DNA of 64,000 nucleotides from Halioglobus maricola (GCF_009388985.1 NZ_CP036422.1:3362501-3426500); one strand, 5' to 3'; positions 53,989 through 63,833 are shown, counted from the stretch's first letter. The notes: generated from the letters alone by a model not told the origin. A program made the numbers and translations.

Positions 53989-55131
53989 CTAGCGCGTCAC
54001 CAGTTTTCTTTCCGTACTCACCGCCATCAGGATACCGAAACCAGCCATCAGGGTAACCACCGATGTACCACCGGCGCTCACCAGCGGCAAGGGTACCCCC
54101 ACCACGGGTAACAGGCCGGCGACCATGCCCATATTCACAAAGATGTAGACGAAGAACGTCAGGGTAAGGCTACCTGCCATCATCCGGCCAAAACTGGTTT
54201 GGGCGTTAACCCCAATCCAGAAACCGCGCAGCAGGATCAAAACATAAATGGCCATAAGGACCATCACACCGCGCAGGCCATGCTCTTCTGCCAGCACCGC
54301 GATAATGAAGTCAGTATGGCTCTCCGGCAGAAAATCCAGCTGCGACTGGGTACCATCCAGCCAGCCCTTGCCCTTCCAGCCACCGGAGCCAATCGCGGTT
54401 TTGGACTGGATGATATTCCAGCCCGCGCCGAGCTTGTCGCTCTCTGGATTGAGCATGGTGAGAATACGCTGCTTCTGGTATTCCTTGAGCACAAACGTCC
54501 ATGCGGGCCAGGCCGACGCCAGCGCCAGTATCACCGCACCGAAAATGTAGCGCCAACCAATGCCCGCCATGAACAACACAAAAAGGCCTGAGGAGGCGAT
54601 CAGGAGCGAGGTACCCAGATCCGGCTGCTGCAGGATGAGCAAAAAGGGGATAGCGACCAGCACCAGCGCCGCCAGAATATGCGTGAACCGCGGTGGCAGC
54701 GCCCTGTCGGCGAGGTACCAGGCAACGGCCATCGGCACGACCAGTTTCAGGATCTCAGACGGCTGGAAACGAAATCCGCCAATCTGCAACCAGCGCTGGG
54801 CCCCCTTGGCGCCCACGCCGAAAAACATCACGCCCACGAGCATGGCGACGCCGGCCAGGTATAACCAAGGCGACCACCGGGTATAGCGCTGCAGGCTGAT
54901 CTGAGCGCCGAGGATCAGGATCACGTAACCCACGGCAAAATATCGCCCCTGACGAATCACAGCGCCCATACTCTGGCCAGAGGCACTGTACAGCACAAAC
55001 AGGCCGTAGCCGGTCAGCATCATCAGCAAAATCAGAAGCGGAAGGTCGATATGAAAACGAGCGAAGGCGCTGGGCCTGCGCGCGAGATCCGCACTGCCCT
55101 GGTGGGGCATCTGCCTGACGTAATCGCCCAT
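53989..55131 (-). CDS. rodA: Rod-shape SEDS glycosyltransferase RodA
   Basis: A 380-residue protein with ten transmembrane helices. PLPLVSAGGTS, FLPESHTDFIIAVLAEE and the long loop with WQIGGFRFQPSEILK-type sequence are SEDS hallmarks. It polymerises glycan strands with PBP2 in the elongasome. Its ATG overlaps the mrdA stop by one base. Confidence 0.97.
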   Translation of the reverse strand: MGDYVRQMPHQGSADLARRPSAFARFHIDLPLLILLMMLTGYGLFVLYSASGQSMGAVIRQGRYFAVGYVILILGAQISLQRYTRWSPWLYLAGVAMLVGVMFFGVGAKGAQRWLQIGGFRFQPSEILKLVVPMAVAWYLADRALPPRFTHILAALVLVAIPFLLILQQPDLGTSLLIASSGLFVLFMAGIGWRYIFGAVILALASAWPAWTFVLKEYQKQRILTMLNPESDKLGAGWNIIQSKTAIGSGGWKGKGWLDGTQSQLDFLPESHTDFIIAVLAEEHGLRGVMVLMAIYVLILLRGFWIGVNAQTSFGRMMAGSLTLTFFVYIFVNMGMVAGLLPVVGVPLPLVSAGGTSVVTLMAGFGILMAVSTERKLVTR

Positions 55132-56987
55132 CAGGCAGGATCCTCATAATCTGAGCTACCAAGCAACCAGGTGTCGATTACCTTGCGTGCTATGGGCGTA
55201 GCCGCCGAACTGCCGCCACCGTTCTCAACGATAATGGCCACCGCAATGGTCGGAGCTTCGGCGGGTGCAAAAGCGATAAACAGACCGTGGTGACGGTGAC
55301 GTTCATTGACCTCGTCCTCGTCGTACACTTCACCCTGGGCGATGCCAATCACCTGCGCAGTACCGGTCTTGCCAGCCATGTTGTAGCGAATACCCTTGGC
55401 CAGATACTTGGCCGTACCCTTCTTGCCATGCACCACCTCAAGCATGCCGTCGTAAACAGCAGCCCAGTTTTCCTCTTTCGCCACCAAAGGCTGGAGTTCT
55501 GGTGCTTCCAGAACCTCACCGTTTATCGAGTGCAGGAAACGGGGAATACGTCGCTCACCCTTGCTCGCCAACACGGAAGTCGCAGCCGCGAGCTGCATGG
55601 GTGTCGTCAACATGTAACCCTGACCGATACTGGCGCTAATCGTCTCACCGGGATACCAGGGCTGCCCCAGGGCGTCTCGCTTCCACCGGGTTGAGGGTAA
55701 GACACCCTTGCGCTCATTCGTGGTATCTACCCCGGTGCGATCCCCGAGGCCGTAGGGCTCGAGATACTCGTACATGGTATCGATGGTCAGCTTGCGGCCC
55801 AGATCATAAAAATACGTATCACAGGATTCGGCAATGGCCATCTTCAAATCAACTTCTGGCGCATGGCCAGTACCGCGAATGCGCAGAATCCAGTCGCGAT
55901 AGCGATGCCTGTCTCCGGGCAGGCTGTACCAGCCAGGATCCGGCACGGTGGTCTCAGGCGTCACAGTACCGGATTCAAGCCCCGCCATGCCCATCATCGG
56001 CTTGATAGTCGACCCGGGGGGATATTGGCCCTGTACCGCGCGGTTGAAGAGCGGCACGTCGGGCGAATCCCTGAGGGCGCTGTAGTCCTTACTGCTAATG
56101 CCATTGACGAACAGATTAGTGTCGTAGCCGGGTGTGGATACCAGGGCAAGAATACCGCCGGTATGCGGATCCATGGCCACCACGGCGCCGCGGCGATCTC
56201 CGAGCGCATCGGCGGCTGCCTGCTGCAGGCGAATATCCAGATGCAGGGTAATATCTGAGCCCGGCGCCGGTGGATTGCGCTCCAGCACCCGCAGCACCCG
56301 ACCGTGGGCGTTAGTCTCGACGTTCTGGTAACCCACGTCGCCGTGGAGCATATCCTCGTAGTATTTCTCTATGCCAACCTTGCCAACGTGGTCTGTGCCC
56401 GCGTAGTCGCTTTCGTCGAGTTCCAGCGCCTCGCGTTCATTGATCCGGCCAACATAGCCGAGGGCGTGGGAAAACAGTTCGCCGTGCGGATAATGGCGCA
56501 ACAATTGTGCTTCCACCACAACACCGGGCAAGCGATAGCGGTTGACCGCCAATGCCGCCCGCTCCTCCTCTGTGAGCCGGAACCGGAGGGCTACAGGTTC
56601 ATATGGGCGACGCCGTTTCAGGCGGGTTTGAAAACGTTCGAGTTCACTTTCGCTGATGGGCACCAGGCCGGCGAGGACGGCCATGGTCTCGTCGAGTTCG
56701 CGCACTCGCTCCTTGATAACCGAGAGAGTAAAACTCGGCCGGTTGTCGGCCAGCAACACACCATTGCGATCGTAGATCAGGCCACGCTTGGGCGGCAGTG
56801 GTTGCAACTGAACCCGGTTGCGGTCCGACTGGGTGACGTATTGTTCGTAATCGGTGATCTGGAGACTGTGGTAGCGGGCAAAGATCACCCCCAGCATACC
56901 GACGACAACGATGATGGCAGCCACCGTTCTCGCGCTGTAAATGCGGGCCTCCCGATGAGGATCCTTCAGTGCGATGGGCTGGGGCAT
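55131..56987 (-). CDS. mrdA: Penicillin-binding protein 2
   Basis: A 618-residue transpeptidase with one N-terminal transmembrane segment (~20-40), a dimerisation domain, and the transpeptidase domain: STIK, SCD in place of the common SSD/SSN, and KTGTAQV. It crosslinks lateral-wall peptidoglycan with RodA. The order is mrdA-rodA. Confidence 0.97.
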   Translation of the reverse strand: MPQPIALKDPHREARIYSARTVAAIIVVVGMLGVIFARYHSLQITDYEQYVTQSDRNRVQLQPLPPKRGLIYDRNGVLLADNRPSFTLSVIKERVRELDETMAVLAGLVPISESELERFQTRLKRRRPYEPVALRFRLTEEERAALAVNRYRLPGVVVEAQLLRHYPHGELFSHALGYVGRINEREALELDESDYAGTDHVGKVGIEKYYEDMLHGDVGYQNVETNAHGRVLRVLERNPPAPGSDITLHLDIRLQQAAADALGDRRGAVVAMDPHTGGILALVSTPGYDTNLFVNGISSKDYSALRDSPDVPLFNRAVQGQYPPGSTIKPMMGMAGLESGTVTPETTVPDPGWYSLPGDRHRYRDWILRIRGTGHAPEVDLKMAIAESCDTYFYDLGRKLTIDTMYEYLEPYGLGDRTGVDTTNERKGVLPSTRWKRDALGQPWYPGETISASIGQGYMLTTPMQLAAATSVLASKGERRIPRFLHSINGEVLEAPELQPLVAKEENWAAVYDGMLEVVHGKKGTAKYLAKGIRYNMAGKTGTAQVIGIAQGEVYDEDEVNERHRHHGLFIAFAPAEAPTIAVAIIVENGGGSSAATPIARKVIDTWLLGSSDYEDPA

Positions 56988-57025
56988 GAAACAGCGTGGC
57001 CTGGTGCTTTCTTATGTAGGGGAAA

Positions 57026-57496
57026 CTATTCGCGATGATACGGGTGATTGACAGTGATTGTCCAAGCCCGATACAGCTGCTCTGCCAACAAAATTCGCAC
57101 CAGTGGGTGTGGCAGGGTCAGGTCAGAGAGCGACCAGCGCCGTTCCGCCTTCTCCAGGCAGGCTTTGGAGAGGCCATCCGGGCCGCCGATGAGCAGACTG
57201 TAGTTGGCGCCGGACATCTGCCAGTTGGCAAGCTGGTCGGCCAGTTGCTCGGTGGAAAGTGACTTACCGCGAACATCCAGGGCGATCACCTTGTCGCCCG
57301 CGGGAATAGCCTTGAGGATCTGCTCCCCCTCCTTCTCCCGCAATTTATCCGCACTGGTGCCCTTGCCCCGCTGAGCTAGCGGAAGCTCCTTCCACTCTAC
57401 CTTGAGTTCGCGCGGCATGCGCTTGCTGTATTCGTCTACCCCCTGGCTGACCCAGGGGGGCATCTTGGTACCAATGGTGATGATGCGCAGGCGCAT
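57026..57496 (-). CDS. rlmH: 23S rRNA pseudouridine-1915 N3-methyltransferase RlmH
   Basis: A 156-residue SPOUT-fold methyltransferase with LLIGGPDGL and the near-invariant C-terminus [17 protein letters not shown], ending HPYHRE. It methylates helix 69 of 23S rRNA. It overlaps rsfS by one base. Confidence 0.97.
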   Translation of the reverse strand: MRLRIITIGTKMPPWVSQGVDEYSKRMPRELKVEWKELPLAQRGKGTSADKLREKEGEQILKAIPAGDKVIALDVRGKSLSTEQLADQLANWQMSGANYSLLIGGPDGLSKACLEKAERRWSLSDLTLPHPLVRILLAEQLYRAWTITVNHPYHRE

Positions 57497-57837
57497 CAGT
57501 CAGCGTCGGGCTTGGGATGATCCGCCCACAGGCGTTCCAGGTCGTAGAAATCACGGGTGGCAGGCAGCATGACGTGAACTACAACGTCGCCAAAATCTAC
57601 CAGTACCCACTCCCCGGCGTCCTCACCTTCAACGCCCAGGGCTCGCTCGCCCTGCTTTTTGGCTTCGAGGCAGACATTGTCCGCCAGAGATTTCACGTGA
57701 CGGTTGGAGGTGCCACTGGTAATGACCAGATAGTCCATCACATCGGTAAGCCCGGTCACGTCCATGGTCACGGTATTTACCGCCTTGAGATCGTCGAGTG
57801 CTTCGACGACCAGTTCAGTCAATTGCTCAGCTTGCAT
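57496..57837 (-). CDS. rsfS: Ribosomal silencing factor RsfS
   Basis: A 113-residue protein of the Iojap family ([34 protein letters not shown]). It binds L14 and blocks subunit joining in starvation. It lies between nadD and rlmH, as in many gammaproteobacteria. Confidence 0.97.
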   Translation of the reverse strand: MQAEQLTELVVEALDDLKAVNTVTMDVTGLTDVMDYLVITSGTSNRHVKSLADNVCLEAKKQGERALGVEGEDAGEWVLVDFGDVVVHVMLPATRDFYDLERLWADHPKPDAD

Positions 57838-57873
57838 CGCGTAGATGGCTGTTCATAGATGTGCCATTCCTCT

Positions 57874-58530
57874 TCATAGATAAAGTTGTCTCTCCTGAAT
57901 ATAGTCCAATACGCACTCGGGGAGCAGGTATCGGGGGGAGCGTCCGTTTGCCAGCAGCTCGCGCACCTCGGTTGAGGAGATGTCCAGCGGCCTTAGTTCC
58001 TGCACAAGCACGCTGCCGCAGGTATCCCTGTGCAGCACATCCGACGCGTCAGCCCGGTGCTGTGCCAGCCAATCTGCCACCTCCCCCTCAGTAGGGAATT
58101 GCCAGCCTGGCCTGGCCAGCACGACGATATGAGCCACATCGAGCAGCTCATCCCAGCGGTGCCAGCTGTTGATCTTGTGTACCGCGTCACTGCCCATCAC
58201 CATGGTCAGGCTGTGGCGCTGATCGAGTTCAGCACGCAGGTCGAGCAAGCTGTCGATCGTATATGACACGCCCTCGCGCTCTAGCTCACGACGGTCACAA
58301 CGCAAGTGGGGCTCGCCAGCAACAGCCAACTCAACCATGGCAGCGCGATCCTCAGCACTGCACATGGGTGCCTGCCTATGCGGCGGCGTGGCACAGGGCA
58401 TCAATCGCAGATGATCGAGGTCAAGGTGTTCAACCAATTCGAGCGCCGAACGCAAATGGCCGTAGTGCACCGGATTAAACGTTCCACCGAAGACGCCTAC
58501 CGGCGTCAGTGGCCTGGCAGCAGGGTTCAA
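57874..58530 (-). CDS. nadD: Nicotinate-nucleotide adenylyltransferase NadD
   Basis: A 218-residue enzyme with the [13 protein letters not shown] nucleotidyltransferase motif and ISSTEVREL near the C-terminus. It makes nicotinate adenine dinucleotide for NAD synthesis. The start is probably TTG (58530), which overlaps the proA stop as TTGA. No ATG fits upstream of the essential motif. Confidence 0.95.
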   Translation of the reverse strand: MNPAARPLTPVGVFGGTFNPVHYGHLRSALELVEHLDLDHLRLMPCATPPHRQAPMCSAEDRAAMVELAVAGEPHLRCDRRELEREGVSYTIDSLLDLRAELDQRHSLTMVMGSDAVHKINSWHRWDELLDVAHIVVLARPGWQFPTEGEVADWLAQHRADASDVLHRDTCGSVLVQELRPLDISSTEVRELLANGRSPRYLLPECVLDYIQERQLYL

Positions 58531-59783
58531 GTGCGAACCTGACCCTCGCCCATCACCACGTATTTCTGTGAGGTGAGCCCTTCAAGGCCAACCGGCCCGC
58601 GAGCGTGGAGCTTATCGGTTGAAATCCCGATTTCCGCGCCGAGACCATACTCAAAACCATCGGCAAACCGGGTCGAGGCATTGACCATGACCGAGCTGGA
58701 ATCCACCTCTCGCAAAAAGCGCATGGCCCGCCCGTGATCGGCAGTAACAATACTCTCGGTATGCTGGGAGCTGTACTGGTCGATATGTGCCATCGCCTGC
58801 TCCATGTCATCTACCACCCTCACCGCGAGAATGGGCGCGAGATACTCTGCGTGCCAATCCTCTTCAGAGGCAGCCACTGCGCCCGCAATGATTGCCCGGG
58901 TGCGCTCACAGCCGCGCAGTTCAACGCCCGCACTGCCGTAAGCCTGTTCCAGGCGCGGCAAGATAGCAGACGCTTCCGCAGCATGCACGAGCAGCGTTTC
59001 CATGGTGTTGCAAGTACCGTAGCGCTGGGTCTTCGCATTAACCGCAATACTCTCGGCCATATCCAGGTCCGCACCCTCGTCGATATAGACGTGACAGACC
59101 CCATCCAGATGCTTGATCACCGGTACTTTGGCGTCGGCGCTGATGCGTTCAATCAGGCCCTTGCCGCCCCGGGGGACAATCACATCCACGAACTCGGGCA
59201 TAGCGATCAGGCGACCCACAGCTGCGCGATCAGTGGTGTCGACCACCTGCACCGCCGCCGCGGGCAGCCCGGCCTGTTCCAGACCCTGCGCGAGACAACG
59301 CGCTATCGCAAGATTGGACGACAAGGCCTCTGAACCGCCGCGCAGGATGGTGGCGTTACCGGATTTCAGGCACAAGCTCGCTGCCTCGACGGTCACGTTC
59401 GGCCGCGACTCGTAAATGATGCCAATGACACCCAGGGGAACGCGCATACGCCCGACCTTGATGCCACTGGGCATGGTATTCATATCGGAGATGGCACCCA
59501 CGGGGTCGGCCAGCGATGCGACCTGGGTCAGACCTTCCAGCATCGTATCGATACGCGCCGGTGTCAGCTCAAGCCGGTCCATCAGCGGGCCCTCGAGGCC
59601 ATTGGCCGCGCCTCGCTGCAGATCTTCTGCGTTGGCAGCAGCCAGTTCCGGTCGAGCAGCATCCAGCAAGTCGCGCGCGGCCAACAAGGCATTATTGCGC
59701 GCGGCGGTTGTGGAAGCGGCCACCTGACGCGCTGCTGCGCGTGCCTGGCTGCCCAACTGCTGCATGTACTGCTCTACGTCCAT
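58527..59783 (-). CDS. proA: Gamma-glutamyl phosphate reductase
   Basis: A 418-residue aldehyde-dehydrogenase-fold enzyme. The catalytic Cys is in [16 protein letters not shown], and [10 protein letters not shown] is the NADPH-site loop. It makes glutamate-5-semialdehyde for proline. It heads the proA-nadD-rsfS-rlmH run. Confidence 0.97.
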   Translation of the reverse strand: MDVEQYMQQLGSQARAAARQVAASTTAARNNALLAARDLLDAARPELAAANAEDLQRGAANGLEGPLMDRLELTPARIDTMLEGLTQVASLADPVGAISDMNTMPSGIKVGRMRVPLGVIGIIYESRPNVTVEAASLCLKSGNATILRGGSEALSSNLAIARCLAQGLEQAGLPAAAVQVVDTTDRAAVGRLIAMPEFVDVIVPRGGKGLIERISADAKVPVIKHLDGVCHVYIDEGADLDMAESIAVNAKTQRYGTCNTMETLLVHAAEASAILPRLEQAYGSAGVELRGCERTRAIIAGAVAASEEDWHAEYLAPILAVRVVDDMEQAMAHIDQYSSQHTESIVTADHGRAMRFLREVDSSSVMVNASTRFADGFEYGLGAEIGISTDKLHARGPVGLEGLTSQKYVVMGEGQVRT

Positions 59784-59884
59784 TTCAATTCAAGTCGCTT
59801 GGGAAAAAGGCCGGCAATTATACCCGGTCTTGGTTCGTTCTCCACCCACCCTTTGTTGCTTCTATATAAGCCGGCACGGGGGGC

Positions 59885-59914
59885 AAAAAAAAAGCCCGGG
59901 ACAATGCCCGGGCT
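59885..59914 (-). terminator. Terminator of the peroxiredoxin gene
   Basis: On the minus strand AGCCCGGG pairs with CCCGGGCT around CATTGT, followed by a run of nine Ts, 26 bases past the stop. Confidence 0.92.
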
Positions 59915-59940
59915 CTTCGTCTGGCAACTGTCACCGAGAA

Positions 59941-60543
59941 CTACAGCTCTTCAGAGTTCTCAGACAGGTAGGCAGCCACACCATCGGGCGAAGCATTCAT
60001 GCCCTTGTCACCCTTGTTCCAGCCAGCAGGGCAAACTTCGCCGTGCTCTTCGTGGAACTGCAGTGCTTCAACCAGACGGATCAGCTCGTCTACGTTCCGG
60101 CCCAGGGGCAGGTCGTTCACCAGCTGGGAGCGAACATTGCCTTCTTTGTCGATCAGGAAAGCGCCACGGAATGCCACACCACCTTCAGCTTCAACGTCGT
60201 AGGCACGACAGATGTCATGACGCACGTCAGCAGCCATGGTGTAGGTCACAGCGCCGATGCCGCCGTCATTGATGTCAGTGTTGCGCCACGCGTTGTGCGT
60301 GAACTGGGAGTCGATGGACACAGCCACGACTTCCACACCCAGCTCGCGGAACTTGTCCATACGGTGGTCCAGAGCAATCAGCTCGGAGGGGCATACGAAA
60401 GTGAAATCCAGCGGGTAGAAAAATACCAGACCGTATTTGCCGGCCATGGCTTCGGAACGCTTGTAGGAATCGACGATCTCGCCATTGCCCAGTACCGCGG
60501 CCACGTCAAAATCAGGTGCAGGTTTGCCAACTAATACGCCCAT
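59941..60543 (-). CDS. Typical 2-Cys peroxiredoxin (AhpC/Prx1 type)
   Basis: A 200-residue thiol peroxidase. Peroxidatic Cys51 (DFTFVCPSE) and resolving Cys171 (EVCPAGW) are present. It reduces H2O2 and organic peroxides using thioredoxin or a dedicated reductase, and no ahpF is nearby. It has its own promoter and terminator. Upstream lies an OxyR-like site. Confidence 0.95.
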   Translation of the reverse strand: MGVLVGKPAPDFDVAAVLGNGEIVDSYKRSEAMAGKYGLVFFYPLDFTFVCPSELIALDHRMDKFRELGVEVVAVSIDSQFTHNAWRNTDINDGGIGAVTYTMAADVRHDICRAYDVEAEGGVAFRGAFLIDKEGNVRSQLVNDLPLGRNVDELIRLVEALQFHEEHGEVCPAGWNKGDKGMNASPDGVAAYLSENSEEL

Positions 60544-60608
60544 TTGTTCTTACTCCAATATAAAGGGTCATACAGAAAACGAGGCGCTGCCTCGCAGGTC
60601 GGGTGTGA

Positions 60609-60636
60609 ATAATACACAGGCTATGTGACAGCGCAA
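60609..60636 (-). promoter_or_regulatory. Promoter of the peroxiredoxin gene
   Basis: On the minus strand, TTGCGC (60636-60631), 16 bases, then TATTAT (60614-60609), a good sigma-70 match, ~66 bases before the ATG. Confidence 0.6.
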
Positions 60637-60658
60637 TTTGATTCTGCGCATCCCCAAT

Positions 60659-60673
60659 ATAGGAAAAAACTAT
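60659..60673. promoter_or_regulatory. OxyR-like half site upstream of the peroxiredoxin
   Basis: ATAG-N7-CTAT fits one dimer half of the OxyR consensus and lies ~57-71 bases upstream of the predicted transcription start. The second ATAG-N7-CTAT at the canonical spacing is not preserved. Confidence 0.4.
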
Positions 60674-60758
60674 CAAGACTCCTGCAATGATTGTTTGGTC
60701 GCGATATTTAGTGAGAAGACTCATCAATATCGACTGTCCGAGGGCAGTTTACGCGAAT

Positions 60759-60777
60759 GTAGTTGACAATCATTCTC
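60759..60777. promoter_or_regulatory. Fur box over the bfd promoter
   Basis: This 19-base stretch matches the Fur consensus at 13 positions (core GACAATCATTCTC). It overlaps the -35 TTGACA (60763-60768), which is 17 bases from a TAACGT -10 (60786-60791). Iron-bound Fur would block RNA polymerase here. Confidence 0.65.
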
Positions 60778-60839
60778 GTTATTATTAACGTAACCATCAT
60801 CTTCTACAAAATTGAATCACCGCACCAGAAACCAAGCTT

Positions 60840-61046
60840 ATGTACGTCTGTCTCTGCAAAGGTATTACCGACACCCAGATCCGTGCCGCCGTCCAGGATG
60901 GCGCGAGTTCACTGCGTGAGGTCAACCGCAACCTGGGTGTGGCCAGCCAGTGCGGCAAGTGCGGCATCATGGCCAAGGAAATCGTGCAGGAGTCCCTGAA
61001 CGATCTGGCGGAACGTGACGAGCAGCTGTTCTACGCCGTCAGCTAA
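60840..61046 (+). CDS. bfd: Bacterioferritin-associated ferredoxin
   Basis: A 68-residue [2Fe-2S] protein with ligands Cys4, Cys6, Cys38 and Cys41 (MYVCLCKG, QCGKCG). Bfd donates electrons to release iron from bacterioferritin. The Fur box upstream fits induction in low iron. The bacterioferritin gene is not in the window. No good ribosome site is seen. Confidence 0.95.
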   Translation: MYVCLCKGITDTQIRAAVQDGASSLREVNRNLGVASQCGKCGIMAKEIVQESLNDLAERDEQLFYAVS

Positions 61047-61060
61047 ACCCCTTCGAATAC

Positions 61061-61091
61061 AAAAAAGCCCGGGCACTGCCCGGGCTTTTTT
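61061..61091. terminator. Bidirectional terminator between bfd and grxD
   Basis: A perfect 14-bp stem, AAAAAAGCCCGGGC with GCCCGGGCTTTTTT, and a 3-base loop. It is 14 bases after the bfd stop and 53 bases beyond the minus-strand grxD stop. Confidence 0.92.
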
Positions 61092-61143
61092 GTTTGTGCT
61101 TTGGCTAAATGAATAGCCAGCGCGGCTTACACCACGCCCACGG

Positions 61144-61476
61144 TTACTCGCTCTCGGTCTGGGCGGCCGCAGCTTCCTTGACCAGCGTCTGCAACTCACC
61201 GCTTTCGAACATTTCGGTGACGATGTCACAACCACCGACAAGCTCACCACCTACCCACAGCTGGGGAAAAGTCGGCCAGTTGGCATACTTGGGCAAGTCG
61301 GTGCGCACGTCTGGATTGGACAGCACGTCGACATAGGCAAAGCGCTCGCCACACTGCATCAGTGCCTGCACGGTGCGCGCAGAAAAACCACACTGGGGCT
61401 GATTGGGAGAACCCTTCATGTAAAGAAGAATCGGGTTGCTTTCAATTTGTTCTTTGATGGTATCGATAGTATCCAT
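61144..61476 (-). CDS. grxD: Monothiol glutaredoxin GrxD (Grx4)
   Basis: A 110-residue protein with active-site CGFS (Cys29) and the FPQLWVGGELVGGCDI glutathione/Fe-S site. Monothiol glutaredoxins carry [2Fe-2S] clusters and hand them to BolA and other partners. The start is the ATG with AGGA seven bases upstream. A longer in-frame extension upstream lacks support. Confidence 0.96.
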   Translation of the reverse strand: MDTIDTIKEQIESNPILLYMKGSPNQPQCGFSARTVQALMQCGERFAYVDVLSNPDVRTDLPKYANWPTFPQLWVGGELVGGCDIVTEMFESGELQTLVKEAAAAQTESE

Positions 61477-61593
61477 GTCAATTCCTGTTGCAATGTACGT
61501 CTGTGCCCCCGGATTCGAGAAGGCGCATCCTGTCTCAAGGCCGCGCATTCTAACCCATTCTGGCGCCAAAATATCCACGCGCTTTTCAGGTGA

Positions 61594-61622
61594 TTTACAA
61601 GCGCCGCGACGGGGTCTATAGT
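61594..61622 (+). promoter_or_regulatory. Strong sigma-70 promoter for argD
   Basis: TTTACA (61594-61599), a 17-base spacer, then TATAGT (61617-61622). The predicted start is ~61629, giving a leader of about 86 bases before the argD ATG. Confidence 0.7.
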
Positions 61623-61633
61623 GCTCGGTCCCC

Positions 61634-61666
61634 AGGCAGCCCGAGCTGCCTTTTTTTGTTTGGGCT
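61634..61666 (+). terminator. Intrinsic terminator in the argD leader with possible competing hairpin
   Basis: AGGCAGC-CCGA-GCTGCCT plus seven Ts (61634-61657) is a textbook terminator, sitting just after the predicted transcription start and before argD. The overlapping segment AGCCCGA (61638-61644) could instead pair with TTGGGCT (61660-61666), disrupting the terminator stem. This suggests attenuation control. Confidence 0.65.
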
Positions 61667-61714
61667 TCCGCAAGAAATGGGGACGGAGCCCACGAATTAC
61701 AAGGAGTTAGCAGC

Positions 61715-62878
61715 ATGTCGGCCTTGATGCCCACTTACGCCAGATTACCCGTTACTTTCAGTCATGGAGAGGGGGTATACCTCTTCGACACTGAAGGCCG
61801 ACGATATCTGGACGGCATCTCCGGCATCGCCGTCAACGGCCTGGGGCACAATCACCCCGGCGTGACCGCCGCGATCCAGGATCAGGCCGGCAAACTGGTG
61901 CACACCTCCAACCTGTACGGTGTCGGCCCGCAGGAAGAACTGGCTTCTCGCCTGGCCGAGATTTCCGGCATGGAGCGCTGTTTTTTCGGCAATTCGGGCG
62001 CAGAAGCCAATGAAGCGGCAATCAAGATCGCCCGCCTCCACGGCCACAATCGCGGTATCGAGAAGCCCGCCATCGTGGTGCTGGAAAACGCCTTCCACGG
62101 CCGCACCATGGCCACGCTGAGCGCCACGGGTAACCGCAAGATCCAGGCAGGTTTCGAACCCCTGGTCAGTGGCTTTATCCGCGCGCCCCGAAATGATCTG
62201 GAAGCTATTCGCCAGATCGCTGTAAACAACCCGGATGTGGTGGCCTTCTTTGCTGAGCCGATCCAGGGCGAGGGCGGCGTTCATCCGCTGGACGAGGACT
62301 ACCTCCGAAGCGTACGCGCACTGTGTGAAGAACAGGGCTGGCTGATGATGCTGGACGAAGTCCAGACCGGCAATGGCCGCACTGGCACCTGGTTCGCTTA
62401 CCAGGGCATGGGCTTCACCCCCGACGTAGTGACCACCGCCAAGGGCCTGGGTAACGGTGTCCCAATTGGTGCCTGCCTGGCCCGCGGCGAAGCAGCGGCA
62501 ACTTTCGGCCCCGGCCACCACGGCTCCACCTACGGCGGCAACCCGCTGGTCTGCGCGGCAGCGCTGGCGGTGGTGGAGGCTATTACCGGCGAGGAAGTGC
62601 TGGCGAACGTGGAACAGATGGGCGCCTTGATCCGCGACGTCATCACCTCAGACCAGGCAGCCGCGCCGCGTATAAAAGAAGTGCGAGGCCGTGGCCTGAT
62701 GCTGGGTTTCCAGCTGGACCGCGACTGCCCCGGGCTGGTCCAGGAAGCCCTGGAGGCCGGCCTGCTGATCAACGTCACCGCCGGCAATACGGTGCGCCTG
62801 CTCCCTCCACTGATCATTAGCGAACAAGAAGCGCGCGAACTCGCCGAGGGCGTCGCCAATCTGATTGCCGGCCTCTAG
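61715..62878 (+). CDS. argD: Acetylornithine aminotransferase
   Basis: A 387-residue class III PLP aminotransferase. FFGNSGAEANEAAIKIAR, ENAFHGRTMATLSATGN, LDEVQTGNGRTG and TTAKGLGNGVPIGA (PLP lysine) are present. It converts N-acetylglutamate semialdehyde to N-acetylornithine in arginine synthesis. AAGGAG precedes the ATG. It is followed by argF after 33 bases. Confidence 0.96.
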   Translation: MSALMPTYARLPVTFSHGEGVYLFDTEGRRYLDGISGIAVNGLGHNHPGVTAAIQDQAGKLVHTSNLYGVGPQEELASRLAEISGMERCFFGNSGAEANEAAIKIARLHGHNRGIEKPAIVVLENAFHGRTMATLSATGNRKIQAGFEPLVSGFIRAPRNDLEAIRQIAVNNPDVVAFFAEPIQGEGGVHPLDEDYLRSVRALCEEQGWLMMLDEVQTGNGRTGTWFAYQGMGFTPDVVTTAKGLGNGVPIGACLARGEAAATFGPGHHGSTYGGNPLVCAAALAVVEAITGEEVLANVEQMGALIRDVITSDQAAAPRIKEVRGRGLMLGFQLDRDCPGLVQEALEAGLLINVTAGNTVRLLPPLIISEQEARELAEGVANLIAGL

Positions 62879-62911
62879 GCCGCGTCGTAAAAAGTTTTAG
62901 AGGAATAAACA

Positions 62912-63826
62912 ATGGCCCATACAAGGCATTTCCTGACCCTATTGGACTTTAGCCCCGCGGAATTAAACGACATTATCGCGCGGGCAATAGAGATGAAGAA
63001 AGAACACCGCGCAGGCGCAGATCAGCGCAAATTTCCCGGCCAGGTGCTGGGCATGATCTTCGCAAAGTCGTCTACTCGAACTCGCGTTTCCTTCGAAGCG
63101 GGCATGGCCCAGCTTGGAGGCCACGCCATGTTCCTCTCGCCCACCGACACCCAGCTGGGTCGGGGCGAACCGATTGAAGACTCGGCGCGCGTCATTTCCT
63201 CCATGGTCGACATCGTCATGATCCGCACCTTCGGCCACGACATCGTTGAAACCTTTGCGGCGAATTCGTCTGTACCCGTAATCAACGCGCTCACCGATGA
63301 CTTCCACCCCTGCCAGCTGCTGGCGGATATCCAGACCTACGTCGAGCATCGCGGCAGCATCGCCGGCAAGACCGTGACCTGGGTAGGCGACGGCAATAAC
63401 ATGGCACAGAGCTATATCAATGCCGCACGTCAGTTCGACTTCGAGTTGCGTATCGCCTGCCCTGAGGGCTACGACCCCAGTGCCGAACTCCTTGCGGCCA
63501 ACGCCGGACGTGTGAGCATTGTGCGCGATCCCATGGCCGCCGCCGAGGGGGCAGATCTCGTGGTCACCGACGTGTGGGCGTCCATGGGCCAGGAAGAAGA
63601 GCAAAAGCAGCGAGAAGCAGCCTTCGCCAACTACCAGGTGAATGGTGAACTGATGTCGCGTGCCGCCTCGGACGCTCTCTACATGCACTGCCTGCCAGCC
63701 CACCGCGGCGAGGAGATCAGTGCCGAGTTGATGGATGCGGCAGACACCGTTATCTGGGACGAAGCAGAGAACCGCCTGCATGCGCAAAAAGCGCTGATGG
63801 AGACCCTGCTACTGGCAAATCAGTAG
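62912..63826 (+). CDS. argF: Ornithine carbamoyltransferase
   Basis: A 304-residue enzyme with the carbamoyl-phosphate motif [10 protein letters not shown], the ornithine-side motif [11 protein letters not shown] (here preceded by DDF), and [10 protein letters not shown] near the C-terminus. It forms citrulline. It is co-transcribed with argD. The anabolic type is suggested by this linkage. Confidence 0.96.
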   Translation: MAHTRHFLTLLDFSPAELNDIIARAIEMKKEHRAGADQRKFPGQVLGMIFAKSSTRTRVSFEAGMAQLGGHAMFLSPTDTQLGRGEPIEDSARVISSMVDIVMIRTFGHDIVETFAANSSVPVINALTDDFHPCQLLADIQTYVEHRGSIAGKTVTWVGDGNNMAQSYINAARQFDFELRIACPEGYDPSAELLAANAGRVSIVRDPMAAAEGADLVVTDVWASMGQEEEQKQREAAFANYQVNGELMSRAASDALYMHCLPAHRGEEISAELMDAADTVIWDEAENRLHAQKALMETLLLANQ

Positions 63827-63833
63827 CAGCATT

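Noticed and set aside
60601..60630. GTGT/ACAC palindrome near the peroxiredoxin promoter as a CRP site
   Set aside because: The spacing between TGTG and CACA is one base too short, and the core match is poor compared with the two perfect sites near the adhesin.
61477..61734. Long N-terminal extension of grxD
   Set aside because: It would run through the argD promoter and leader on the other strand, while the inner ATG has a good ribosome site and gives the normal glutaredoxin length.
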